A DNA stretch of 6,926 nt from Clostridia bacterium (GCA_030536675.1 JAUNPM010000088.1:1-6926); one strand, 5' to 3'. Counted from the first letter of the stretch, positions 1 to 5,938 are shown. Notes: generated from the sequence alone by a model not told the origin. Numbers and translations are program-made.

Positions 1-51
1 CTGAAAGAAATGCAAGCATTTCTTTCAAGGCTGTCGACTTTTTCGACAGCC
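1..51 (-). repeat. Dispersed hairpin repeat, left copy
   Basis: Read on the minus strand (sense of the flavodoxin gene), this has a 9-bp perfect stem, GGCTGTCGA with TCGACAGCC, closing the pentaloop AAAAG (29-51). It is followed by TTG and then a second perfect hairpin with 11-bp arms, GAAAGAAATGC and GCATTTCTTTC, separated by 2 nt (3-26). The first 39 nt match the copy at 6826-6864 at 33 positions, and the stem differences are compensatory. The end at position 1 (CTTTCAG on the minus strand) matches the start of a further hairpin in the right copy, so the element probably continues outside the window. It starts 63 nt after the flavodoxin stop codon. A role in 3'-end formation or mRNA stability is inference. 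Confidence 0.7.
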
Positions 52-53
52 AG

Positions 54-85
54 AACCGTCCTGCAAATAACTTTACAAAACGGTT
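54..85 (-). terminator. Possible weak hairpin terminator of the flavodoxin unit
   Basis: A 6-bp inverted repeat, AACCGT (54-59) with ACGGTT (80-85), encloses a 20-nt loop about 30 nt downstream of the flavodoxin stop codon. There is no T-run after it on the minus strand; the conserved repeat hairpin follows almost directly. As an intrinsic terminator it is weak, and the stronger hairpins at 3-51 may be what ends or protects the transcript. Confidence 0.3.
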
Positions 86-114
86 TTAATTATAATTATA
101 TGTTTATGTTTTTA

Positions 115-534
115 TTAAGCTGCAACTGCCTCTCCGAGCTTTTTGCAGCTTTCAACAGCGTCATCATCGGGAGCGTCATTACAAATAACACTTTCGCATA
201 CGATGTTTGCACCTGCTTCCTTGCATCTGTCCTCCCAAGTTCTCATCCATTCGCCGTCACCCCAGCCGTAAGAACCAAAAAGAGCAACCTTCTTACCGCT
301 GATATTACATGCGGCAAATACAGGTTCAAATTCACTTTCTTCAAGCTCTTCTGCGCCCATTGCAGGACAGCCGAAAGCAATAGCGTCAAAGCCTTCAACC
401 AAAGATGCGTCAAAATCACTTACTGAATACAAAGTTACATCAGCACCCTTAGCCTGTGCACCGCTTACTACAGCCTCTGCCATAGCCTGTGTATTACCTG
501 TACCACTCCAATATACAACTGCTACTTTACTCAT
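115..534 (-). CDS. Flavodoxin, short-chain, clostridial type
   Basis: This is a small FMN-binding electron carrier in the cytoplasm. Flavodoxins often replace ferredoxin when iron is scarce. The 139-residue protein has the full short-chain signature: the phosphate-binding loop SGTGNT at residues 10-15, the 60s loop GCPAMGAEELEESEF at 55-69, and the 90s loop GSYGWGDGEWM at 87-97, whose Trp would stack on the isoalloxazine ring as in Clostridium beijerinckii flavodoxin. An ATG at 540 is in frame, but the Shine-Dalgarno GGAGG (543-547) lies only 2 nt from it. The ATG at 534 has 8-nt spacing and gives the usual N-terminus MSKVAVVYWSG, so it was chosen. It is the last gene of the DUF2325-DUF3793 unit, separated from DUF3793 by a structured 151-nt spacer. 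Its redox partners cannot be told from this window. Confidence 0.95.
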   Translation of the reverse strand: MSKVAVVYWSGTGNTQAMAEAVVSGAQAKGADVTLYSVSDFDASLVEGFDAIAFGCPAMGAEELEESEFEPVFAACNISGKKVALFGSYGWGDGEWMRTWEDRCKEAGANIVCESVICNDAPDDDAVESCKKLGEAVAA

Positions 535-582
535 TAACATTACCTCCGTTAAAAAATTTTTTATTTATTTAAAGCGGCAGCA

Positions 583-598
583 GCGGATATATATCCGC
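583..598. repeat. Perfect 16-bp palindrome in the DUF3793-flavodoxin spacer
   Basis: GCGGATATATATCCGC is fully self-complementary with no spacer. On the minus strand it lies 48 nt before the flavodoxin start and is followed by CTGCTGCCGC, a second partner for the GCGG arm, then an A/T-rich stretch with AAAAAATTTTTT before the ribosome binding site. It could form alternative RNA hairpins or act as a dimeric protein-binding site. The function is unknown. Confidence 0.5.
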
Positions 599-654
599 AA
601 AGCCCACAAATAGTGACCTTTCCCACCGTTTTACATACTCAGTATTTCCCCTAT

Positions 655-677
655 GACTGTCGGCTTTCCCTACAGTC
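655..677 (-). repeat. Dispersed hairpin repeat, divergent intercistronic copy
   Basis: On the minus strand this begins 8 nt after the DUF3793 stop codon. Arms GACTGT and ACAGTC are extended inward by a G-G/C-C pair beyond one A-G mismatch, closing a GAAAG pentaloop. It aligns without gaps to the left copy (29-51) at 17 of 23 positions. Two stem pairs are replaced by compensating pairs: pair 2 is A-T instead of G-C, and pair 9 is G-C instead of A-T. Loop and pair-9 bases (AAAGCC on the minus strand) are also complementary to GGCTTT at 599-604, so a pseudoknot is possible. Membership in the repeat family is likely but less certain than for the two end copies. Confidence 0.5.
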
Positions 678-685
678 GTACAATA

Positions 686-1237
686 TTATGCTGCTATTGT
701 AAGGCTTAATATTGATAAACCCTCGTGCAGCTTTCTGCAATATACATCGGTACATTTTTTAAACTTAGCAAACATTTTTTTTGCTTCCCATTCATTTGAA
801 TATACCTTCCAACACCCTGAACACTTACAGTTCTTACCCTTGTTTTCAATAAAACCCTTCACATCCTCCAAAGGATAACCCAGAAACAGCCCAATTTCGT
901 GAGGAAACTCACTGCACTTTCCTATTCTTTCCGCTAAGTGCTCTACATATTCTTTAATATTGCTGCCTCTGTAGCCCTTTTGAGCAAGCAAACATTTTGC
1001 CTCATCGGAACTTAGATCTTTCTTTAATTTATTTGGTCTGAATACATAAATTAAAGCTCTGTCCCCACATACTTTCAAAATACAGACATAGACGCCTTTA
1101 GAATTAAGCATATTGTTCATATATTCAATTTTAGCCTTAAGCGTATCAACACTTTCAAATTTATCATTAAACAAATTAGCCGTTTTTAGCCCTGCCAATG
1201 TAGGTGAACAATGACGAACCAATAATTCTTCAGACAT
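686..1237 (-). CDS. DUF3793 family protein
   Basis: A 183-residue cytoplasmic protein of unknown function, assigned to DUF3793 by its overall pattern: an N-terminal HCSPTLAGLK segment at residues 9-18, a central FPHEIGLFLGYPLEDVKGF segment at 111-129, and a Cys-rich C-terminal part. It has ten cysteines, at 10, 52, 57, 82, 108, 137, 139, 142, 162 and 167. The cluster CKCSGC (137-142) and the C-X4-C at 162-167 could bind metal or undergo redox chemistry, but that is inference. No signal peptide or membrane segment is visible. The ATG at 1237 follows a GAGGGGG ribosome binding site and lies 18 nt after the DUF2325 stop, so translation in one mRNA is likely. As far as I recall, DUF3793 genes recur beside flavodoxin, DUF2325 and Feo iron-transport genes in Clostridia. 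Confidence 0.85.
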   Translation of the reverse strand: MSEELLVRHCSPTLAGLKTANLFNDKFESVDTLKAKIEYMNNMLNSKGVYVCILKVCGDRALIYVFRPNKLKKDLSSDEAKCLLAQKGYRGSNIKEYVEHLAERIGKCSEFPHEIGLFLGYPLEDVKGFIENKGKNCKCSGCWKVYSNEWEAKKMFAKFKKCTDVYCRKLHEGLSILSLTIAA

Positions 1238-1255
1238 AAAATCCCCCTCTTAAAT

Positions 1256-1537
1256 TTACATTACGTGTTCCTCTAAAATTGATTTTAATGCAGTCATAGA
1301 GCTTGAATGAGAACGTGCGATCACGGTTTTCTTGCCCTTTGTTTCACTTATTGCGCAGTTTATCATTTTATGTGAAACTGTATTTGTAAAAAGAACGAGC
1401 AAATCAGGATCACCTATTTTATTTTTGAGCGTTCCCTTCATTTGTGTATAAACTTTAGCCCTGCACTTATATTCTTTACACAAATCTTTATATTTAGTAA
1501 CCATACAATCATTTCCACCGACTATAACTATGCTCAT
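1256..1537 (-). CDS. DUF2325 domain protein
   Basis: A 93-residue cytoplasmic protein that consists of little more than a DUF2325 domain. Visible features are the N-terminal strand and glycine turn IVIVGGND (residues 3-10), a central strand LLVLFTNTVSHKM (46-58) with the Ser-His pair typical of the family, and RSHSSSMTALKSIL (75-88), where a Ser-rich turn precedes the last helix. The alternating pattern suggests a small Rossmann-like fold. The biochemical function is unknown; it has no catalytic signature that I recognise. The ATG at 1537 has the ribosome binding site GGGAGGA 5 nt upstream. It is the first gene of the unit and lies downstream of a strong promoter and three palindromic operator-like sites, so it should respond to whatever repressor binds there. 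Confidence 0.85.
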   Translation of the reverse strand: MSIVIVGGNDCMVTKYKDLCKEYKCRAKVYTQMKGTLKNKIGDPDLLVLFTNTVSHKMINCAISETKGKKTVIARSHSSSMTALKSILEEHVM

Positions 1538-1552
1538 ATTGTCCTCCCTTCA

Positions 1553-1568
1553 GTTAGCAATCACTAAC
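1553..1568. promoter_or_regulatory. Operator-like palindrome 1 (GTTAG-N6-CTAAC)
   Basis: GTTAGCAATCACTAAC has 5-bp perfect arms and a 6-bp centre. It lies just upstream of the DUF2325 ribosome binding site, about 80 nt into the predicted transcript, a position where a bound repressor could act as a roadblock. It shares arms and length with the two sites at 1598 and 1632. Confidence 0.65.
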
Positions 1569-1597
1569 TTATATGTTAAAAAAAAGCAGTTCTATTA

Positions 1598-1613
1598 GTT
1601 AGAACATTCTAAC
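1598..1613. promoter_or_regulatory. Operator-like palindrome 2 (GTTAG-N6-CTAAC)
   Basis: GTTAGAACATTCTAAC has 7-bp perfect arms around a 2-bp centre. It lies in the leader between promoter and first gene, 45 bp centre to centre from site 1 and 34 bp from site 3. The repeated TTAG/CTAA half-sites resemble those of DtxR/IdeR/MntR-type metal-dependent repressors; the regulator itself is not encoded in this window. Confidence 0.65.
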
Positions 1614-1631
1614 CCTATTAAATAAATTTTT

Positions 1632-1647
1632 GTTAGCTATTGCTAAC
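1632..1647. promoter_or_regulatory. Operator-like palindrome 3 (GTTAG-N6-CTAAC) at the start site
   Basis: GTTAGCTATTGCTAAC has 6-bp perfect arms and a 4-bp centre. It begins 8 bp downstream of the predicted -10 box, so it covers the predicted transcription start region. A protein bound here would block RNA polymerase, which makes it the most likely primary repression site of the flavodoxin unit. Confidence 0.7.
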
Positions 1648-1655
1648 TCTTTTTT

Positions 1656-1684
1656 ATCATACTATATTTTTCCGTTTTTGTCAA
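1656..1684 (-). promoter_or_regulatory. Promoter of the DUF2325-DUF3793-flavodoxin unit
   Basis: On the minus strand the -35 box TTGACA (1679-1684) is a perfect consensus. After a 17-bp spacer comes the -10 box TATGAT (1656-1661), one base off TATAAT. The predicted start is near 1649, giving a leader of about 112 nt. The basal promoter is strong, consistent with control by repression at the overlapping palindromes. Confidence 0.8.
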
Positions 1685-1743
1685 TAGTTTTTTGCAGATT
1701 ATTTTCTTAATTATATTTTCAAATCGGCATATAAATAAAATAA

Positions 1744-1785
1744 CCCCCTTTCAGACAAATTCTTTTGATTTTATCCGAAAGGGGG
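1744..1785 (-). terminator. Intrinsic terminator of rny
   Basis: Perfect 9-bp arms CCCCCTTTC (1744-1752) and GAAAGGGGG (1777-1785) enclose a 24-nt loop. On the minus strand the stem is followed by TTATTTTATTTAT. It lies 31 nt after the rny stop codon and ends before the promoter of the next unit, separating the two transcripts. Confidence 0.75.
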
Positions 1786-1816
1786 CAAATTTCATTAATT
1801 ATTTAAAACAGTCATT

Positions 1817-3400
1817 TTAATTGGCTTTTGAAGATTTAGCAAACTCGGTTACTCTGGTTTCTCTTATAAGATTGACCTTAATATTACCGGGGTACTCAAG
1901 CTCGTTTTCGATCTTCTTGGCAATATCTCTTGCCATTAATACCATATCATCATCAGATACCTTTTCAGGTACTATCATAACTCGCAACTCTCGACCTGCC
2001 TGAATTGCGAAAGATTTTTCAACTCCATTAAATGAATCAGCAATCTCTTCAAGTGACTGCAAACGTTTAATATACGTTTCAAGAGTTTCACTTCTTGCTC
2101 CCGGTCTTGCAGCAGAAATAGCGTCTGCGGCCTGTACCAATACGGCAATAATACTCTTAGGTTCAACATCTCCGTGATGTGCCTCAACAGCATTTACAAC
2201 TATACTCGGTTCCTTGTACTTTCTGCAAAGCGCAGCACCAAGTTCCACGTGAGTTCCTTCCATATCCTGGTCAATTGCCTTGCCTATATCGTGGAGCAAT
2301 CCCGCTCTCTTTGCCAATGTAACATCTTCACCAAGCTCGGCAGCCATTACACCGCACAAATGGGAAACTTCAATTGAATGTTGTAAAACATTCTGACCAT
2401 AACTGGTTCTGTATTTCATCTTACCCAAAAGACGAATTAATTCAGGATGAAGACCGTGAACACCTGTTTCAAATGTAGCACTGTCCCCTGCTTCTTTCAT
2501 TACGGCTTCAACTTCCATTTTAGCCTTGTCAACCATTTCCTCTATTCTTCCCGGATGAACACGACCGTCAATGATCAGCTTTTCAAGAGCAATTCTTGCA
2601 ATTTCTCTTTTCATAGCTCCAAAGCCTGACAAAATGACCGCTTCCGGTGTATCATCAATAATAAAGTTAATGCCTGTTAATTGTTCCAATGTCCTAATAT
2701 TTCGACCTTCACGACCGATAATTCTGCCCTTCATTTCATCGTTAGGCAGATTCACCACAGATACAGTTGTTTCTGCAACGTGATCTGCAGCACAGCGCTG
2801 AATAGCGTCGGCAATTATTTCTTTAGCTTTTTTATCAGCCTCGGACTTTGCTTCCGCTTCCATTTCCTTGATCATCACAGCTGTTTCGTGCTTAACTTCA
2901 TCTTTAACGCTTTCAAGTATATACTCCTTAGCTTCTTCAGTAGTCAAGCCTGATATACGCTCAAGTTCAGAAAGCTCCTTATCTTTAAGGGCTTGAATTT
3001 CCTTACGCTCATTTTCGATTATTTCAATCTTGTTGTTAAGCTGTTCCTCTTTCTTCTCAAGCTGTGCAGTCTTTTTATCTACTGCATCTTCTTTCTGTGT
3101 AATACGTTTTTCAAGGCGCTGAATTTCATTTTTCCTATCCTTACATTCCTTTTCAACTTCATTCTTTGTTTTTAATGCTTCTTCTTTAGCTTCAATGAGA
3201 ACTTCCTTTTTGGTAGCCTCTGCACTTTTTCTTGCCTCCAGCTTAATATTTTCCGCTTCTCTTTCGGCAGATCCTATTTCAGCCTCGGCAAATCTTTTCC
3301 TGATATACTTACCTATAACTATACCAATTATCAACGAAATTAAAATGGATGCAAAGACGATACATAACCAAATAAGTGTTGATGTATACAGTCTGAACAC
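1817..3400 (-). CDS. rny: Ribonuclease Y
   Basis: This membrane-anchored endoribonuclease initiates mRNA decay in many Firmicutes. The domains follow the family order: an N-terminal membrane segment (about residues 9-30) followed by basic KYIRKR, a long charged coiled coil (about 40-210), a KH RNA-binding domain with IIGREGRN at 227-234, and an HD phosphohydrolase domain with metal ligands H341, H370-D371 (LLHDIGKA) and D427 (AADAISAARPGAR). The length of 527 is close to the 520 of Bacillus subtilis RNase Y. The start is uncertain. The GTG at 3400 used here overlaps the last G of its own AGGAGG and cannot use it, and an in-frame TAA lies three codons upstream. A CTG at 3391 sits 8 nt after AGGAGG and gives 524 residues, which fits better. 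It has its own promoter, structured leader and terminator. Confidence 0.96.
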   Translation of the reverse strand: MFRLYTSTLIWLCIVFASILISLIIGIVIGKYIRKRFAEAEIGSAEREAENIKLEARKSAEATKKEVLIEAKEEALKTKNEVEKECKDRKNEIQRLEKRITQKEDAVDKKTAQLEKKEEQLNNKIEIIENERKEIQALKDKELSELERISGLTTEEAKEYILESVKDEVKHETAVMIKEMEAEAKSEADKKAKEIIADAIQRCAADHVAETTVSVVNLPNDEMKGRIIGREGRNIRTLEQLTGINFIIDDTPEAVILSGFGAMKREIARIALEKLIIDGRVHPGRIEEMVDKAKMEVEAVMKEAGDSATFETGVHGLHPELIRLLGKMKYRTSYGQNVLQHSIEVSHLCGVMAAELGEDVTLAKRAGLLHDIGKAIDQDMEGTHVELGAALCRKYKEPSIVVNAVEAHHGDVEPKSIIAVLVQAADAISAARPGARSETLETYIKRLQSLEEIADSFNGVEKSFAIQAGRELRVMIVPEKVSDDDMVLMARDIAKKIENELEYPGNIKVNLIRETRVTEFAKSSKAN

Positions 3401-3430
3401 CTCCTGTTAAATTTTCAAAGTTCAATAATC

Positions 3431-3453
3431 GGCATAAGGGACACCCCTTCGCC
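3431..3453 (-). other. Leader hairpin close to the rny ribosome binding site
   Basis: On the minus strand, outer arms GGC and GCC and inner arms AAGGG and CCCTT close a GTGT tetraloop, with a small internal loop between the two stems. It lies about 25 nt upstream of the AGGAGG of rny. It is the second structured element of the leader. It could affect ribosome access or mRNA decay; no known RNA family was recognised. Confidence 0.5.
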
Positions 3454-3465
3454 TTTATAAACACC

Positions 3466-3527
3466 TTAAAGCAATAGGAAACCAACTCTATGCAGCTATT
3501 CAAAAAGAGGTTTCCTCATTACTTTAA
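3466..3527 (-). other. Long imperfect stem-loop in the rny leader
   Basis: Arms at 3466-3483 and 3509-3527 form an 18-bp stem with a single one-base bulge (3517). Eight consecutive pairs, AGGAAACC with GGTTTCCT, flank the 25-nt loop. The pair 3472/3521 is C-A on the plus strand but a G-U wobble in minus-strand RNA, so the structure fits only the rny-sense transcript. It lies between the leader ORF and the second leader hairpin. Possible roles are attenuation, or a cleavage site for RNase Y itself by analogy with RNase E autoregulation through its leader; both are inference. Confidence 0.55.
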
Positions 3528-3542
3528 ACGTGTATAAAGAGT

Positions 3543-3566
3543 CTACGTAATAATGCACGTATACAT
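3543..3566 (-). CDS. Possible seven-residue leader peptide upstream of rny
   Basis: ATG at 3566 opens a frame reading MYTCIIT and a TAG stop. GAGGAG ends 3 nt before the ATG, and its GAGG core lies 5 nt before it, so initiation is credible. The predicted transcription start is about 17 nt upstream, and the long stem-loop begins 15 nt after the stop. A translated leader ORF followed by hairpins resembles translation-dependent attenuators, but so short a frame can arise by chance. Confidence 0.3.
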   Translation of the reverse strand: MYTCIIT

Positions 3567-3589
3567 AAACTCCTCATTGTTACATATCT

Positions 3590-3618
3590 ATTTTATTACT
3601 TTTTACCTGACTTGTCAA
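3590..3618 (-). promoter_or_regulatory. Promoter of rny
   Basis: On the minus strand TTGACA (3613-3618) is a perfect -35 box. A 17-bp spacer leads to TAAAAT (3590-3595), one base off consensus. The -35 box lies within the small inverted repeat ACTTG-A-CAAGT. Transcription would start near 3583 and give a leader of about 180 nt. The promoter begins only 33 nt after the rnr stop codon. Confidence 0.75.
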
Positions 3619-3650
3619 GTAATTTAATGTTGAAAAGTGCCATATTAAAC

Positions 3651-5783
3651 CTATTCCACAAACTCAAAATCTATGGTTCTTGTTTCCGTACTTGCCCTTA
3701 CAAGCACGACCTTCACATTATCGCCTATTGTATAGGTCTTGTTTGTATTTTCCCCAATATATCTCATATGCTCTTCATCAAACTCATAATAATCATCGTC
3801 AAGCTCTTTCACGGAAACCATACCCTCAACCGTATTAGGTAGTTCAACATATATACCCCATGAAGTTACGCCTGATATTATGCCGTCAAATTCCATACCG
3901 ACTTTATCCTGCATATACTGCACGATCTTATATTTATCGGTATCTCTTTCAGCGTCCTCTGCACGTCTTTCATTTACGGAGCATTGGGCGGATACTTCAG
4001 TCAATATTTTTTTATAATGCCTTATTCTGTTTTCGTCCAGCCTTCCTTCAATATATTCGCTTATTATTCTGTGTATCTGCAAGTCGGGATATCTTCTTAT
4101 AGGCGAAGTAAAATGGCAGTAATATTCAGCCGCAAGTCCAAAATGCTTTCCGTTTTCAGCTGTATACTTTGCCTGCTTCATACTTCTTAAGGTCATACGA
4201 TGTATCAAAGCCTCCTCAGGCTTTCCCTTTGTTTGCTTAAGTAACTGCTGATAGCTTTTAGGGTGCTTTGAGCTTCCCTTTAACAAATAACCGAAAGGTG
4301 CAACAAGCAGCTGCAATTTTTCATATTTTTCTTCATCGGGCACTTCGTGGGTTCTGTATACAAAAGGTGTTTCAAGCCAGTAAAAATGTTCTGCAACGGT
4401 TTCATTTGCCGCCAGCATAAATTCTTCTATAATACTTGTGGCAACATTTCTTTCCCTCTTCACTATATCAATAGGCTTGCCCTCTTCATCAAGTATGATC
4501 TTGACCTCTTCACTTTCAAAATCCACACTTCCCCTTTTCTGCCTTTTGTTAAAAAGAATGTTCCTCAAATTTTCCATTTCTTTAAACATAGGCACCAGAT
4601 CCTTATATTCTTCATAATAAGGAGAGCTTTCATTTGTAAGAAGATCGTACACGACCGTATAACTCATTCTTCTGTTTACATTTATAATTGCTTTTTTAAT
4701 ATCGTGAGATACAATGTCACCCTTGCTGTCTATTTCCATAACACAGCACAGAGTAAATCTGTCCTCTCCCGCATTAAGTGAGCATATTCCGTTAGACAGC
4801 TTATGAGGCAGCATAGGTATAACTCTGTCTACAAGGTACACGCTTGTACCTCTTTTGTAAGCCTCTTTATCAAGAGGTGATTTTTCTTTTACATAATAAG
4901 AAACATCAGCAATATAAACACCAAGCTCATAATTGCCGTTTTCAAGTCTTTTAACGGATACTGCATCATCAAGATCCTTTGCGTCCTCCCCGTCAATAGT
5001 AACCATTATAACATCTCTAAGATCCTCTCTCCCTGTTTTATCCTCATTTTCTATTGTTTCGTTTATTCCTTCAATTTCATTGTAAACATCTTCGGGAAAC
5101 TCCACAGGCAGGTCATACTGCATTATTATAGACAGTATATCAACCCCCGGGTCATTTATATGCCCCAATATTTCTGTTACCGTACCCTCCGGATTGTCTT
5201 TTCCTTCGGGTGGCTTGGTAATTTTAACAAGAACCTTATGCCCGTCAACAGCTCCCAGATTTTTTCCCTTGGGAATATATATATCATCACATATTTTTTT
5301 ATCATCGGGTATTACAAATCCGTAATCCCTTACCTTTTCATAGGTTCCCACAATGTGCTTCATACCGTGAGAAAGGACCTTTACAATTTCCCCTTCCGCA
5401 CGTCTTCCCGTATTGTTTAATATCCTGCAAATGACCCTGTCCTTGTGCATAGCTCCGTTTGTAGCATTTGCAGGTATAAAAACTTCATTTTCCATTCCTT
5501 CAATATTTACAAATCCAAAGCCTCTGCCGTTTCCCTTAAATTCACCTGCGTACTGATGAAGACTTTCAGCAGTAACTATTTTTCCTTTTTTCGTTTCTAT
5601 AATTTTACCTTCGCTTTCAAGCTCATCAATTATATCAAACAACAGCTGTATTTCATTATGAGGCACCATCATAAAAGCCGCAATGTCTTTTACCCTCATA
5701 GGTCTGTATTCCTTATCCCTTATAAATTCAAAAACAGTTTTTTTCCTTTCCTCAAACAAATTTAAATCCTTTTCATTCTCCAT
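3651..5783 (-). CDS. rnr: Ribonuclease R (RNase II/RNB family 3'-5' exoribonuclease)
   Basis: This processive 3'-5' hydrolytic exoribonuclease degrades structured RNA in the cytoplasm, including mRNA fragments and defective rRNA or tRNA. The 710 residues show a winged-helix N-terminus (about 15-75), two cold-shock domains (about 80-135 and 145-205), the RNB catalytic domain (about 255-580) and a C-terminal S1 domain (about 627-708). The catalytic motif at 262-273 places Asp at 264, 270, 272 and 273, corresponding to D272, D278, D280 and D281 of the E. coli enzyme. The family signature HFTSPIRRYPDL is at 557-568. The protein ends at the S1 domain and lacks the Lys-rich tail of the longer E. 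coli protein. The ATG at 5783 follows AAAGAGG with 7-nt spacing. The gene has its own promoter; no convincing terminator separates it from rny, so readthrough is possible. It is not beside secG or smpB here. Confidence 0.96.
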   Translation of the reverse strand: MENEKDLNLFEERKKTVFEFIRDKEYRPMRVKDIAAFMMVPHNEIQLLFDIIDELESEGKIIETKKGKIVTAESLHQYAGEFKGNGRGFGFVNIEGMENEVFIPANATNGAMHKDRVICRILNNTGRRAEGEIVKVLSHGMKHIVGTYEKVRDYGFVIPDDKKICDDIYIPKGKNLGAVDGHKVLVKITKPPEGKDNPEGTVTEILGHINDPGVDILSIIMQYDLPVEFPEDVYNEIEGINETIENEDKTGREDLRDVIMVTIDGEDAKDLDDAVSVKRLENGNYELGVYIADVSYYVKEKSPLDKEAYKRGTSVYLVDRVIPMLPHKLSNGICSLNAGEDRFTLCCVMEIDSKGDIVSHDIKKAIINVNRRMSYTVVYDLLTNESSPYYEEYKDLVPMFKEMENLRNILFNKRQKRGSVDFESEEVKIILDEEGKPIDIVKRERNVATSIIEEFMLAANETVAEHFYWLETPFVYRTHEVPDEEKYEKLQLLVAPFGYLLKGSSKHPKSYQQLLKQTKGKPEEALIHRMTLRSMKQAKYTAENGKHFGLAAEYYCHFTSPIRRYPDLQIHRIISEYIEGRLDENRIRHYKKILTEVSAQCSVNERRAEDAERDTDKYKIVQYMQDKVGMEFDGIISGVTSWGIYVELPNTVEGMVSVKELDDDYYEFDEEHMRYIGENTNKTYTIGDNVKVVLVRASTETRTIDFEFVE

Positions 5784-5823
5784 AACAACACCTCTTTCAA
5801 TAATTAGTCCACTTCCTAATATA

Positions 5824-5852
5824 ATTATACACCAATATTTTAAATACTACAA
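5824..5852 (-). promoter_or_regulatory. Promoter of rnr
   Basis: On the minus strand the -10 box is a perfect TATAAT (5824-5829). After a 17-bp spacer the -35 position reads TTGTAG (5847-5852), which keeps only the TTG core of the consensus. The predicted start near 5817 gives a short leader of about 34 nt before the rnr ATG. Confidence 0.6.
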
Positions 5853-5938
5853 CAAAAATAAAATACAGCCTACTTACAGCAATTTTTAATTATAACAATC
5901 ATATAACAATTTTCACTGACAATTTCACTTATTATTTA

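Noticed and set aside
10..426. Plus-strand open frame of 138 codons across the left end
   Set aside because: It is antisense to the flavodoxin gene, has no recognisable domain and no ribosome binding site, and its start lies in the repeat palindrome.
3309..3503. Minus-strand 64-codon frame overlapping the rny leader and start
   Set aside because: It runs through the structured leader in a different frame from rny, has no good ribosome binding site and no family resemblance. The leader ORF at 3543-3566 is better supported.
3496..3519. Second micro-ORF in the rny leader (seven codons, starting MRKPLFE)
   Set aside because: It has no proper ribosome binding site and lies within the long stem-loop, so it is probably chance.
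3431..3605. T-box or known riboswitch in the rny leader
   Set aside because: No T-box consensus (the GGTGG-type motif or an antiterminator with T-run) or other recognised riboswitch core was found.
3623..3649. Inverted repeat TTTAAT/ATTAAA after rnr as a terminator
   Set aside because: The stem is only 6 bp, all A-T, with no T-run on the minus strand before the rny promoter; too weak to call.
4347..4781. Plus-strand open frame of 144 codons inside rnr
   Set aside because: It is antisense to the RNB catalytic domain of a fully intact RNase R, with a low-complexity Phe/His/Tyr-rich product typical of shadow frames.
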